The notes under the pieces: generated by a model
The model's input: only the letters and a program-made list of their open reading frames with translations
What the model was told of the DNA's origin: nothing
Databases searched by the model: none
Translations under genes and position numbers: made by a program
DNA from: Microbacterium proteolyticum
GTDB taxonomy: Bacteria > Actinomycetota > Actinomycetes > Actinomycetales > Microbacteriaceae
NCBI RefSeq assembly: GCF_014192415.1
Contig: NZ_JACHXY010000002.1
Span: forward strand, 734,105-798,104
Direction: 5' to 3'
Length of the DNA: 64,000 nt
Shown here: positions 8,120-17,115 of the stretch, piece by piece
Numbering within the stretch: the stretch's first letter is position 1
How the letters are laid out: every line of letters starts with the position of its first letter

Positions 8120-10063
8120 CTAGGCCGGAGCCTCGTCGGCCCGGCGGGTGGGCAGCGCGGCGCGCGCGAGGCCGGCCGCGTCGTGCTGCTCTTCTGCAAG
8201 GACGAACGAGGACGCGAGCTGCTCGGCGGCGAGGCTCGCGTAGAGGCCGCCGGCGGCGAGCAGCTCGCTGTGCGTCCCCGACTCGACGATGCGTCCGGCG
8301 TCGACGACGTGGATGCGGTCGGCGCCGATCACCGTCGACAGCCGGTGTGCGATCGACAGGGTGGTGCGCCCGTGCGACGCGGTCTCGAGAGCTTCCTGCA
8401 CGATGCGTTCCGACACGGTGTCGAGGGCGCTCGTGGCCTCGTCGAGGAGGAGCACCGGCGGGTCCTTCAGCAGCACACGCGCAATGGCGATGCGTTGCTT
8501 CTCGCCGCCCGACAGGCGGTACCCGCGTTCCCCGACCACGGTGTCGTAGCCGTCCTCGAACGATGCGATCACGTGGTGGATGTTCGCGGCGCGGCAGGCG
8601 GCCACGATCTCATCGTCGGTGGCATCTGGACGCGCGTAGCGCAGGTTCTCGCGCACGGTGGCGTGGAAGAGGTAGGTCTCTTGCGAGACGATGCCGATCT
8701 CGTCGACGATCGAGGCGCGGTCGAGGGTGCGCACGTCGGCGCCCGAGAACATCACGGCGCCGCCGGACGCTTCGTACATGCGCGGCGTCAGATAGAGGAT
8801 GGTCGTCTTGCCCGCGCCCGACGGTCCGACGAACGCGACGTGTTGCCCGGGCTCGACGGTGAACGACACCCCGTCGAGCGTGGGGCGCGTGTGCGCCGGA
8901 GCGTCGGGATAGCGGAACTCGACATCGCGGAACTCGATGCGTCCGAGCGGTCCGGGTGCCGCCGACACGAGTAGCGCCTCGGGCACGTCGACGATCGCCG
9001 GCTTCAGGTCGAGGTATTCGAAGATGCGGGCGAACAGCGCCGACGAGGTCTGCACGTCGAGCGCGACGCGCATGAGTCCCATGAGCGGCATGAGCAGTCG
9101 CGCCTGCACCGTGGTGAAGGCGACGATCGTTCCCGCCGTGATCGCCCCGGCACCCCCGCCGATGAGGTAACCGGAGACGAGGTAGATGATCGCCGGCACG
9201 CTCGACATGATCACCTGGACGACGGCGAAGAAACCCTGACCGCTCATCGCCCGGCGCACCTGCAGATGCACCTGGTTGTCGTTCTCGGCATCGAAGCGCG
9301 CTGATTCCGTCCGCTGGCGGTTGAACGACTTCGACAGCAGGATCCCCGAGACGCTCAGCGTCTCCTGCGTGATCGCCGACAGCTCCGACAGGGACTCCTG
9401 CGTCTCGCCCGCGATGCGCGCCCGCACTTGACCGACCCGCCGCTGCACGAAGATGAGGAACGGCATGAGCGCGACGGCGATCAACGTCAACCGCCAGTCG
9501 ATGAGGATCATCGCGACCAGCGACGCGATCACGGTCACGGCGTTGCCCAGGATGCTGGTGACGGTGTTGGTGAGAACGCCCGAGACACCGCCGACGTCGT
9601 TCTGCAGACGCGACTGGATGACACCGGTCTTCGTGCGCGTGAAGAAGCCGAGCTCCATCGACTGGAGATGATCGAACAGACGCGTGCGCAGATCGCCCGT
9701 GACGCGATTGCCCACCGTGGCCGTGAGCCACGTCTGCCCGACGTTCAGGCCCGCCGAGAGCAGGAAGAGCACGATCATCACGCTGACGAGCTGTGCCAGC
9801 AACCCCAGGTCGGGGCTCGATCCGTCGACAGGGAACAGCGCGTCGTCGAAGATCCGCTGGACGAGCAACGGCGGGATGACGGCGACGGCGGCGCCCACCA
9901 CGACGAGGAGAGCGGTGAAGGCGATCCTCCAGCGGTAGGGACGGAACAGCTCGACGACGCGGCCACCCAGGTCGGCGACACGCGGCGCCTGGGCGTTGCG
10001 TCGGCGCTGCACGTCGGCGTCGACGCCGCGGAACATGCTTCCGCCCACACCACCCGGGTTCAT
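8120..10063 (-). CDS. ABC exporter, fused permease and ATPase
   Basis: A six-helix exporter-type transmembrane domain (residues ~50-340) is followed by an ATPase domain with Walker A GPSGAGKTT, the signature LSGGEKQR, Walker B VLLLDEATSALD and the H-loop IAHRLST. About 647 residues is normal for a half-transporter that dimerises. The ATG at 10063 is preferred over a GTG 30 nt upstream because TAGGCT lies 7 nt before it. It probably exports lipids or drugs; the substrate is not predictable. Confidence 0.9.
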   Translation of the reverse strand: MNPGGVGGSMFRGVDADVQRRRNAQAPRVADLGGRVVELFRPYRWRIAFTALLVVVGAAVAVIPPLLVQRIFDDALFPVDGSSPDLGLLAQLVSVMIVLFLLSAGLNVGQTWLTATVGNRVTGDLRTRLFDHLQSMELGFFTRTKTGVIQSRLQNDVGGVSGVLTNTVTSILGNAVTVIASLVAMILIDWRLTLIAVALMPFLIFVQRRVGQVRARIAGETQESLSELSAITQETLSVSGILLSKSFNRQRTESARFDAENDNQVHLQVRRAMSGQGFFAVVQVIMSSVPAIIYLVSGYLIGGGAGAITAGTIVAFTTVQARLLMPLMGLMRVALDVQTSSALFARIFEYLDLKPAIVDVPEALLVSAAPGPLGRIEFRDVEFRYPDAPAHTRPTLDGVSFTVEPGQHVAFVGPSGAGKTTILYLTPRMYEASGGAVMFSGADVRTLDRASIVDEIGIVSQETYLFHATVRENLRYARPDATDDEIVAACRAANIHHVIASFEDGYDTVVGERGYRLSGGEKQRIAIARVLLKDPPVLLLDEATSALDTVSERIVQEALETASHGRTTLSIAHRLSTVIGADRIHVVDAGRIVESGTHSELLAAGGLYASLAAEQLASSFVLAEEQHDAAGLARAALPTRRADEAPA

Positions 10064-10070
10064 GCGGGCC

Positions 10071-10076
10071 AGCCTA
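10071..10076 (-). promoter_or_regulatory. Leaderless-type -10 (TAGGCT) of the ABC exporter
   Basis: TAGGCT on the minus strand is separated by 7 nt from the ATG at 10063, so transcription would begin at or next to the start codon. Confidence 0.55.
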
Positions 10077-10269
10077 CGTCCGACCACCGACACCGGCTCG
10101 GCCTGACGGGTGTCGGAGGCGCCCGATAGACTCGGGCATCGCCCTCTGCGGCATCCCTCCCCCGGGTTTTTCTCTCGACGTCGGAATATCTCGACGTTCC
10201 GCTCCGTTTTCGCTCATCGCAGTCACCCCCGTGGCGCCACGAAGCCCCCCGTACGAAAAGGACCTCGTC

Positions 10270-11751
10270 ATGGCCGCCACCGGCACCGTCTCCTCCGCTC
10301 CGCCCCAGACGTCCTCGGGCGTCACCGCCGAGCAGAGCCGCGTCATCTGGCTGCTGCTCACCGCTGCCTTCGTCGCGATCTTGAACGAGACGACGATGAA
10401 CGTCGCGATCCCGTTCCTCATCCGCGACCTCGGCATCACCGCCGTCGCTGCCCAGTGGCTGACCACCGCGTTCATGCTGACGATGGCGGTCGTCATCCCG
10501 ATCACCGGATTCCTTCTCCAGCGCTTCACCACGCGCCAGGTGTTCGTCACCGCGATGTCGCTGTTCTCCGCGGGCACCCTGGTCGCCTTCCTCGCCCCCG
10601 GGTTCGAAGTGCTCGTCGTGGCCCGCGTCATCCAGGCGTCCGGTACGGCGATCATGATGCCGCTGCTCATGACGACGATCATGACGATCGTGCCGCCCGC
10701 ATAGCGCGGACGCATGATGGGGCGCGTCAGCATCGTCATGGCGCTCGCGCCCGCCATCGGCCCCACCATGTCGGGACTCGTCCTGCAGTCGCTGGGGTGG
10801 CACTGGATCTTCGGCATCGTTCTGCCCATCGCGCTGGTGGCGCTGTTCGTCGGCGCCCGGTGGATCCACAACCTCGGTGAGACCCGCAACGCCCCCATCG
10901 ACGTGACCAGCGTCATCCTCTCGGCATTCGGTTTCGGTGGCCTCGTGTTCGGTCTCAGCCAGATCGGCGGTGGACACGGCGGTGACGCCGAAGCCGCCGG
11001 AGCATCGGTGGTCACCCTGGTCGTGTCGCTGGCCATCGGCGTATTCGGCCTCGCCGCGTTCGTCTGGCGACAGGTGCGCCTGCAGCGCACAGACTCCGCG
11101 CTGCTCGATCTGCGTGTCTTCCGCTCCCGCAACTTCACCCTGTCGGTTGCCCAGCTGGGTGTGATGTCACTGGCCTTCTTCGGCGCGATCACCCTGCTGC
11201 CGCTGTACCTGCAGACCGTGCTCGAGAAGACGCCGCTCGAGACCGGACTCGCCGTGCTGCCCGGTTCGCTCGCCATGGGTCTCGCCGGCCCCGTCATCGG
11301 CCGCATCTACGACCGGTTCGGCACGCAGATCCTGCTGGTCCCCGGCGCGATCATCGTCAGCGCGACCCTGTGGTTCTACACGACCCTCGGCACCGATACG
11401 TCGTTCCCCCTGCTCATCGTCGTGCAGACGATCATGATGCTCGGTCTCGCCCTGTCGTTCACGCCGCTGTTCACGGCATCCCTCGGCTCGCTCGAACCGC
11501 GGTTCTACTCGTACGGTTCGGCCGTCGTCGGAACCGTGCAGCAGGTCGCGGGAGCGGCGGGCATCGCATTGCTCGTCACCATCATGGCGTCGGTGTCGGC
11601 CTCGACGGGCACGGGCCTCGAGGCGGATGCCGCCGGCACGCGCATGGCGTTCCTGATCGCGGCGATCATCTCGCTGCCGCTCATCGTCGGCGCGTTCCTC
11701 GTCCGCAAGCCCGCCGACCAGCTCGAGGGAGCCGCGCCGCTCGCGCACTGA
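10270..11751 (+). pseudogene. DHA2-type (EmrB/QacA-like) MFS transporter interrupted by an in-frame TAG
   Basis: Read through, this is a 493-residue, 14-helix DHA2 major facilitator ending at 11751. Codon 145 (10702-10704) is TAG: the reading goes TIVPPA, stop, RGRMMG, with no frame change. The second half keeps the family motif LAPAIGPTMSG and all later helices. One base change from CAG, GAG or AAG explains the break. An ATGATG at 10714 could restart a 345-residue fragment. It may be recent inactivation, a sequencing error or stop read-through. Codon use on both sides is normal, so decay is very recent if real. Confidence 0.85.
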
Positions 11752-11874
11752 TCAGAGCGAGCAGGAACCGCCGCCGCAGCACTGCGAGGCGGGCCGCGCA
11801 GCGTCATCCGCCTCGTCGGCAGGAGCGTTCAGCAGCGTGATCAGCGGCTTCTCAGCGGGCTTCGCGTCAGACAT
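11752..11874 (-). CDS. Small protein with Cys-rich C-terminal tail
   Basis: This is a 40-residue ORF. The N-terminus is charged (MSDAKPAEKP), a short hydrophobic LITLLN follows, then an acidic/Ala linker and the tail QCCGGGSCSL. In-frame ATGs at 11889 and 11898 would extend it by 5 or 8 residues. The stop codon abuts the convergent transporter stop with no base between. The CCGGGSC motif suggests metal or thiol chemistry. I do not recognise a named family. Confidence 0.55.
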   Translation of the reverse strand: MSDAKPAEKPLITLLNAPADEADDAARPASQCCGGGSCSL

Positions 11875-12165
11875 CGTGTCACCGGACATGCGCCCCATGC
11901 TACGCCCGTGGGTGCGCACCAGGGCCGCGGGCGCCGTCGCCGCATCCGGGGTCGCCGGCGATCCGAACGAAACGGCGCCGCGTCGGCCGTGCCGCGTCCC
12001 GGCGCCGCCGGGCCACAGGGCGGGGCCGTGTCGGCGGTCTTACGTCGCGGACGCCGCCGGAGCGAGAGGAATACCCTCCTCCCCCGGCATCCGCAACCCC
12101 CGCCTCGGGTGCGCCGCCGATTCCTACCGTGGCAACGACCCCCGATCGAGAAAGAGAGTCGAACC

Positions 12166-12714
12166 ATGACTAATCTCAGCGGTAAGCGCATCGCCTTCCT
12201 GGCCACCGACGGATTCGAAGACAGCGAGCTCACCAGCCCGTGGGAGGCCGTGACCTCCGCCGGCGCCGAAGCCGTACTGGTCTCGCCCAACGAGGGCAGC
12301 ATCAGCGGCGAGAAGGGCCATGAGCAGAAGGTCGATCTCGCAGTGTCGGGTGCGTCGGCCGGCGACTTCGACGCCTTGGTCCTGCCCGGAGGCGTGCAGA
12401 ACGCCGACGACATCCGTATCGTCAAGGATGCCGTGTCGTTCACCCGCGACTTCTTCGATCAGCACAAGCCGGTCGCGGTCATCTGCCACGGAGGGTGGAT
12501 CCTGACCGAGGCCGATGTACTCGAGGGCCGCACACTCACGAGCTACCCGACGCTGCAGACAGACCTGCGTAACGCCGGTGCGACGTGGGTCGACGAGGAG
12601 GTCCACGTCGACCAGGGGCTCGTGTCGAGCCGCAACCCCGACGACCTGCCGGCGTTCAACGCCAAGCTCGTCGAAGAGGTCGCCGAGGGCAAGCACTCCG
12701 GCCAGACGGCCTGA
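12166..12714 (+). CDS. DJ-1/PfpI family protein (class I glutamine-amidotransferase-like)
   Basis: At 182 residues it has the standard PfpI length. The nucleophile-elbow Cys107-His108 is in AVICHGGW, with the partner acid Glu18 in GFEDSE. Members are described as proteases, deglycases or glyoxalases, so the exact activity is uncertain; a general stress function is likely. The start ATG follows AAAGAGAG. The 11875-12165 gap upstream contains no other gene. A strong terminator follows. Confidence 0.9.
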   Translation: MTNLSGKRIAFLATDGFEDSELTSPWEAVTSAGAEAVLVSPNEGSISGEKGHEQKVDLAVSGASAGDFDALVLPGGVQNADDIRIVKDAVSFTRDFFDQHKPVAVICHGGWILTEADVLEGRTLTSYPTLQTDLRNAGATWVDEEVHVDQGLVSSRNPDDLPAFNAKLVEEVAEGKHSGQTA

Positions 12715-12729
12715 CACCGCGACACCCGA

Positions 12730-12760
12730 GGGGCTCCGGACTGCGGTCCGGGGCCCCTTT
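12730..12760 (+). terminator. Terminator of the PfpI-family gene
   Basis: A hairpin with a 12-bp stem (one G-T pair), GGGGCTCCGGAC against GGTCCGGGGCCCC, and a TGC loop is followed by TTT. It may also serve the convergent glycosylase gene. Confidence 0.85.
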
Positions 12761-12772
12761 CGTGCGACGGGG

Positions 12773-13594
12773 TCACCCGGCGCTCTGACACGACGGACAC
12801 CACTGCCCGCCGCCCTTGGTTCCGGGGATGTCCTCGATGACGCCCTCGCAGTCCGGGCACGGCTCACCGGTACGACCGTGCACCCGCATCGCCGCGACCT
12901 TCGCTGACTTCTGTTCGGGGATCGGCACCCCGCGACGGGCGATCACCGCGGCGGTCATCGTGTCGTGCAACGCGCTCCACAGCCGCGTGATCTCGTCGTC
13001 CGTCAGGGCCGCCGCGTGCGCCACCGGCGACAGTCGTGCGGCGAAGAGGATCTCGTCGGAGTAGGCGTTGCCGATCCCGGCGAGCGTTTCCTGTTCCTGC
13101 AGCAGCGCCTTCAGCTGCTTGCGCCGATGCCCGAGCGCCTCGGCCAGCATCGCTCGCGAATACGCGGGATCCGCGGCATCCGGACCGAGCTTCGCCACCG
13201 AAGGGACCTCGTCCGCGGCATCCACGACGTGGAGCTGCACCGACAGCCAATCTCCTGCGTCGGTGACGCCCAGGACGGCGTCATCGAATATGAGTCGGAC
13301 GATGATCGCGGCGACCGGCGCGTCGTCCGGACCTTCAGCGGCCGCCCCCTCGTGCCACGTCGCCCACCCCGCCCGCCCGAAGCCGAGGCCCAGGTGCGTG
13401 CCGTCGAGATCGACGTCGATGTGCTTGCCGAGGCGGGTCACGCCGGTGACCTCGCGTCCGATCAGCTCTTCGAGTGGACGACCACGTGTCTTCAACGCCC
13501 GGCCCTCGATCAGTTCGACACCCGTCACGGTGCGTCGAAGGAGGCGCTCGCGCAGGAACGACGCGAGCGCCTCGACCTCCGGGGCCTCGGGCAC
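12773..13594 (-). CDS. Fpg/Nei-family DNA glycosylase
   Basis: This 273-residue base-excision repair enzyme has a glycosylase and AP lyase. The catalytic N-terminus Pro2-Glu3 is present (MPEAPEVE instead of the usual MPELPEVE). The conserved Lys57 is in LGKHID. The C-terminal zinc finger has four Cys (CPDC and CPSC), and the helix-two-turn-helix NAYSDEILF is also visible. It follows the flotillin gene by 12 nt on the same strand. Whether it acts as Fpg or as an Nei-type cannot be told from sequence. Confidence 0.92.
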   Translation of the reverse strand: MPEAPEVEALASFLRERLLRRTVTGVELIEGRALKTRGRPLEELIGREVTGVTRLGKHIDVDLDGTHLGLGFGRAGWATWHEGAAAEGPDDAPVAAIIVRLIFDDAVLGVTDAGDWLSVQLHVVDAADEVPSVAKLGPDAADPAYSRAMLAEALGHRRKQLKALLQEQETLAGIGNAYSDEILFAARLSPVAHAAALTDDEITRLWSALHDTMTAAVIARRGVPIPEQKSAKVAAMRVHGRTGEPCPDCEGVIEDIPGTKGGGQWCPSCQSAG

Positions 13595-13606
13595 GGCGCG
13601 CGGCCC

Positions 13607-15031
13607 TCAGGCCCCCGACTGAGGTGCGGCGGGCTCTGCCGGCGGCACGGTGGGTGCGGGGTACGTCGAGTCCTCCGTGGATGCAGAGGGGCGGCGCGTC
13701 GATTCTGCGAAGGCGTCCGCCACCACGCGGCCCTGAATGATCTGGGTCAAATCGATGCCGGTCGCCGCACGCACGGCCTCGAACGAGGAGCGCAGGCCCG
13801 TGGCCGACTCTGCCGCCAGGTGTCCGCTGGCTCCCTCGCCGCCGAGGACGGTGATGTTGCCGACCCGGTCGTAGCCCTTCGCGAATTCGGCCATCATCGG
13901 TACCAGTGCTTCGAGCGCGCGCTGCGCCAGCAGCGCCTCCTGGTTGTGCGACAGCGCCTCCGCCTCCGCGCGGATGGCTTCCGCGCGAGCCTCGCCGGCC
14001 AGGCGCACGGCCTGCGCATCAGCCTCGGCGCGCACGCGCACGGCGGCCGCTTCCTGTTCGGCGATCGCGGCGCGCGCCTGGGCCGCCTTGATCTGCGAGT
14101 ACGACTCGGCGTCAGCGTCTTTCTGACGCTGGTACAGGTCGGCGTCTGCGACGCGGGAGACCTCGGACTCCAGGCGGGCCTGCGTGTTCTGCGCCTCCTG
14201 CTGGAGGACGGCCTGCCGGCGTTCGGCTCGTGTCAACGCCTCGGCCTGCTCGGCCTCGGCGTTGGCGCGACCGACCTCCGCCTTGGCCGCGGCACTGTTC
14301 TTGTCGAGCGCCGTCTGCTCGATGAGGTTGGCCTCGTCGGTGGCGATCTGGCGGGCGCGGATCTCGCGCACGGCGTTGATGCGGGCGACCTCGGCCTCGC
14401 GCTTGACGCGCTCGACCTCGGTCGCGCCGAGCGCGGAGATGTAGCCGTTCAGGTCGGTGATGCCCTGGATCTGGAACGAGTCGAGGATCAGGCCCTGCGA
14501 GGAGAGGTCTTGCTTGATGCCCTCGGCGATCTGATCGGACAGGCGCTGGCGGTCGCGCATGAGTTCTTCGACGGTCAGGGTCGCGACCACGCCGCGCAGC
14601 GCACCCTCGAGCTGTTCGGTGGTGAACTGCTCGATCGCTTTGTCCTGCGAGGCGAAACGCTCGGCCGCGCGACGCACCGACTCGGGGTCGGAGCCGATCT
14701 TGACGAGTGCGACACCGCTGACGTTCACGGTGACGCCCGTGGATGACTGCGCGGTCGGCTCCATCTTGATCTGGCGAGCCCGCAGCGAGATCATCTCGCC
14801 GCGCTGCGTCAGCGGGTTGACGATCGCTCCGCCGCCCGTGATGACCGTGATGCGCGAGGAGTTCCCGTCAGAGCTCTTCTGCCGCTTACCGACGATGACC
14901 AGGGCTTCGTCGGCCTTCGCGACGCGGTACCAGCCGCGCACGACCAGGGCGAGCACGGCGATGACGACGACCGCGATCACCACGACGATGGCGACGACGA
15001 TTCCGACGGCTCCCAATGCGGCGAGTTCCAT
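13607..15031 (-). CDS. Flotillin-like SPFH/band 7 protein
   Basis: This 474-residue protein has one N-terminal membrane helix (residues ~4-32), an SPFH domain, and a long Ala/Glu-rich coiled coil (residues ~230-380) typical of flotillins. It ends in a Pro-rich tail. It scaffolds membrane microdomains in relatives. The start at 15031 is chosen for AGGAGAAG just upstream; the frame continues 27 codons further but that part is unlike the family. TAGGTT near 15085 is a possible -10. Confidence 0.9.
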   Translation of the reverse strand: MELAALGAVGIVVAIVVVIAVVVIAVLALVVRGWYRVAKADEALVIVGKRQKSSDGNSSRITVITGGGAIVNPLTQRGEMISLRARQIKMEPTAQSSTGVTVNVSGVALVKIGSDPESVRRAAERFASQDKAIEQFTTEQLEGALRGVVATLTVEELMRDRQRLSDQIAEGIKQDLSSQGLILDSFQIQGITDLNGYISALGATEVERVKREAEVARINAVREIRARQIATDEANLIEQTALDKNSAAAKAEVGRANAEAEQAEALTRAERRQAVLQQEAQNTQARLESEVSRVADADLYQRQKDADAESYSQIKAAQARAAIAEQEAAAVRVRAEADAQAVRLAGEARAEAIRAEAEALSHNQEALLAQRALEALVPMMAEFAKGYDRVGNITVLGGEGASGHLAAESATGLRSSFEAVRAATGIDLTQIIQGRVVADAFAESTRRPSASTEDSTYPAPTVPPAEPAAPQSGA

Positions 15032-15201
15032 GCTTCTCCTTCGACGGGCACCGCCGAAGGCGGCGCGGGGAATTCCTTCCAACCTAACGGGGGCCCGTGC
15101 GGCCGTGTCCACCCTTTACACGCACGATCGCGTCGCGCCGGGGTGGGGAGGAGCGTACCTTTGAGTAAGGCGGCCCGAACCGCCGAAGAAGGGTCCCCCA
15201 C

Positions 15202-15615
15202 ATGAAGATCGTCTCGTCACAGGACTGGCGCGATGCCATCCGCTTCGACGCCCCCGTCCTGGTCGCCGATGTCGTGCCGGGCGAAGCCACTCGCTGCGTC
15301 GCCTGCGGCACCGATGGTCCGCTCTACGAGCGCACCGAGCTGTGGGCGGTCAAGCACCGCCACCCCAAGCATCACGACGGGTTCGTCCGCTTCTACTGCG
15401 ATGCGCACAAGCCCGCCGCCGCTCCCCCGCCGCCGGTCGCCCCCGTGGCCACCGCCCGCGCGCGGGCAGCCGCAGCCCCGCGCGCCGAGCGTCGCAGCAC
15501 GAGCCCGAAGCCGACCCTGATCACCGATCGTCCGACGCGCACCATGTGCCCCGACTGCTTCGTCGAGGTCTCCGTCGGAGGCGACTGCGGCATGTGCGGT
15601 GCACAGGTCGTCTGA
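15202..15615 (+). CDS. Small protein with two CxxC zinc-ribbon knuckle pairs
   Basis: This 137-residue hypothetical protein begins MKIVSSQDWRDA. It has CVACG near residue 33 and a single Cys in FYCDAHK, then a Pro/Ala linker and a C-terminal pair CPDC / CGMCG. The spacing suggests two zinc-ribbon-like elements. Similar proteins occur in Microbacteriaceae and are sometimes mislabelled as glucose-6-phosphate dehydrogenase; nothing here supports that. The upstream stretch GAAGAAGGG serves as RBS. Confidence 0.75.
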   Translation: MKIVSSQDWRDAIRFDAPVLVADVVPGEATRCVACGTDGPLYERTELWAVKHRHPKHHDGFVRFYCDAHKPAAAPPPPVAPVATARARAAAAPRAERRSTSPKPTLITDRPTRTMCPDCFVEVSVGGDCGMCGAQVV

Positions 15616-15634
15616 CACACTCGCACAACACGAG

Positions 15635-15670
15635 AGAACCGCCCCGGTGATGCACCGGGGCGGTTCTTTC
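15635..15670. terminator. Bidirectional terminator between the zinc-ribbon gene and mutarotase
   Basis: There is a perfect 15-bp stem (15635-15649 with 15653-15667) and a 3-nt loop. TTTC follows on the plus side and A/T-rich bases flank the minus side. It sits between convergent genes. Confidence 0.88.
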
Positions 15671-15682
15671 GTCGTCTGAGCG

Positions 15683-16651
15683 TCAGCGGGCCGAGATGGT
15701 CCACCCCGCCTCGTGCGACTCGCCCGGGTCGAGCGAGACGACGCCGGTGTCGAAGTCGTAGGCGTCGTCGTTGAACGCGTCGGGCGCGCAGGTCATCGGC
15801 TCCACCGCGAGCCCGGCCCGGTGTCCGGGCGTCTCAGGACCGGTGGGAAGGTCGGCCGTGTGGATCTGCACCCAGGGGCACTCACCGGCCCAGCTCATCG
15901 CCACGCCGGTGCCCGACGGATCGGTGACGACCACCTGAGCCCGGCCGTCGGCATCCCGGATCAGACCCGTGTAGGCATGGTCGATCTCGACCGCCCCGAG
16001 GACGCGATGATCGCGGAAGTCGAACCGGTCGGCGTCGACGGTGACGGATGCCAGGGCCACGGGCGACAGGCGGTCCGGCGTCACCTCGAGCACGGTGTCG
16101 GCCGGGAGGGTGAGGCTCCATTCGTCCAGGGTCGCGGGGCCGGCGACGAGGTACGGGTGGGGTCCGGTTCCCCACGGCGCGGGCGTGTCCGACAGGTTCG
16201 TCGCACGGACCGTCTGCGTGAGGCCGTCGACATCCAGTCGGTACGTCGTGGACACCACCAGCCACCACGGGTACCCCGCCTGGGCGGCGATCGTCGCGCT
16301 CAGCGTGACGGAGCTGTCGGAGGCGTCGGCGACGTTCCAGTCCGCCCACGACAGCAACCCGTGCAGAGCGTGACCGCGGTTGGGCTCGGTGAGGGGAAGC
16401 TGGTGCTCGACGCCGTCGAAGTGGTGGATGCCGTCGACCACGCGGTTGGGCCACGGCGCCAGCGTGGTTCCACGGTAGGCGGGACGCAGTTCGTCTGCGT
16501 CGAACGGTACGACGAGGTCACGACCCTCGTGGGTCAAGGAGCGGAGCGAGGCGCCGACACTCGCGACGGCGGCTTCATAGCCGTGAGCGCGGAGGACGAC
16601 GGGGGTGCCCGAGACGAGCGTAGGGGTCTCGGTGGGAACGGCAGTGGTCAT
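15683..16651 (-). CDS. Aldose 1-epimerase family protein
   Basis: This 322-residue beta-sandwich mutarotase-like enzyme interconverts sugar anomers. Visible family features are LAPWPNRVVDG, GHALHGL (catalytic-type His), GTGPHPYL and the C-terminal AVEPMTCAPDAFN (catalytic-type Glu). The start at ATG 16651 is set by GATAAT 6 nt upstream; the reading frame is open far beyond it but without family similarity. Confidence 0.9.
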   Translation of the reverse strand: MTTAVPTETPTLVSGTPVVLRAHGYEAAVASVGASLRSLTHEGRDLVVPFDADELRPAYRGTTLAPWPNRVVDGIHHFDGVEHQLPLTEPNRGHALHGLLSWADWNVADASDSSVTLSATIAAQAGYPWWLVVSTTYRLDVDGLTQTVRATNLSDTPAPWGTGPHPYLVAGPATLDEWSLTLPADTVLEVTPDRLSPVALASVTVDADRFDFRDHRVLGAVEIDHAYTGLIRDADGRAQVVVTDPSGTGVAMSWAGECPWVQIHTADLPTGPETPGHRAGLAVEPMTCAPDAFNDDAYDFDTGVVSLDPGESHEAGWTISAR

Positions 16652-16657
16652 GTCGCC

Positions 16658-16663
16658 ATTATC
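16658..16663 (-). promoter_or_regulatory. Leaderless-type -10 (GATAAT) of the mutarotase gene
   Basis: GATAAT on the minus strand is followed by 6 nt and then the ATG at 16651. It is among the best -10 matches in the window. Confidence 0.6.
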
Positions 16664-16723
16664 GCGGTCGCACCGTGGGAGCCACGGCATCCCCGCGGTC
16701 GCGTCGGAGAGCCCCGGGAACGA

Positions 16724-16756
16724 CGAATGCCCCGACCGAAACGGTCGGGGCATTCG
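16724..16756 (-). terminator. Terminator downstream of the CsbD gene
   Basis: There is a perfect 15-bp stem (16724-16738 with 16742-16756) with a 3-nt loop, 11 nt beyond the csbD-like stop. It separates this gene from the mutarotase promoter. Confidence 0.85.
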
Positions 16757-16766
16757 GGGAGGGCGC

Positions 16767-16937
16767 TTATTTGAAGGCGTCCTTGACGTTCTCGCCGGCC
16801 TTCTTGACGTGAGCCGAGCTCTGGTCGGCCTGGCCCTCAGCCTCGAGGCGCTCGTTGTCGGTGCCCTTGCCGAAGGCTTCCTTCGCCTTGCCGGCGATGT
16901 CTTCAGCGGCGTTCTTGATCTTGTCGTCGAGTCCCAT
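16767..16937 (-). CDS. CsbD family general stress protein
   Basis: This 56-residue hydrophilic, charged protein runs MGLDDKIKNAAEDIAGKAKE and ends GENVKDAFK. It has the low-complexity helical composition of CsbD proteins, which in Bacillus belong to the sigma-B stress regulon. The start is fixed by GGGAGGATC upstream; the longer open frame has no family support. Confidence 0.88.
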   Translation of the reverse strand: MGLDDKIKNAAEDIAGKAKEAFGKGTDNERLEAEGQADQSSAHVKKAGENVKDAFK

Positions 16938-17052
16938 GGCGGATCCTCCCGTGTGGTCCTCGGGTATTTCCCGATGGCATTCACGGTAGATCGCTTCCCC
17001 CGGAGCGCCGGGGGGCTTGATATTCGCCTCGGCGTGAGGCAACGCGTCGGGT

Positions 17053-17058
17053 TAGGTT
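17053..17058 (+). promoter_or_regulatory. -10 (TAGGTT) for a leaderless transcript upstream of the S11 peptidase
   Basis: TAGGTT lies 6 nt before the GTG at 17065, the start of a 16-codon ORF that overlaps the peptidase start. Transcription from here would give an mRNA beginning with that GTG. Confidence 0.5.
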
Positions 17059-17064
17059 CGAGAG

Positions 17065-17115
17065 GTGCGAGCCTGTCCTTCCCGCTTCCTGCTCACCTCC
17101 GAGGCCGCGACGTGA
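17065..17115 (+). CDS. Leaderless 16-residue upstream ORF coupled to the S11 peptidase
   Basis: GTG at 17065 opens MRACPSRFLLTSEAAT and ends in TGA at 17113-17115. The peptidase GTG (17112) overlaps it as GTGA. With the -10 hexamer 6 nt upstream, ribosomes should enter at the uORF and re-initiate on the peptidase, which otherwise has only a weak RBS (CCGAGG). It may exist only for coupling or attenuation. The call rests on sequence layout alone. Confidence 0.45.
   Translation: MRACPSRFLLTSEAAT

Noticed and set aside
12965..14746. 593-codon plus-strand frame across the glycosylase and flotillin genes
   Set aside because: It is antisense to two clear genes and spans their junction; no domain is present.
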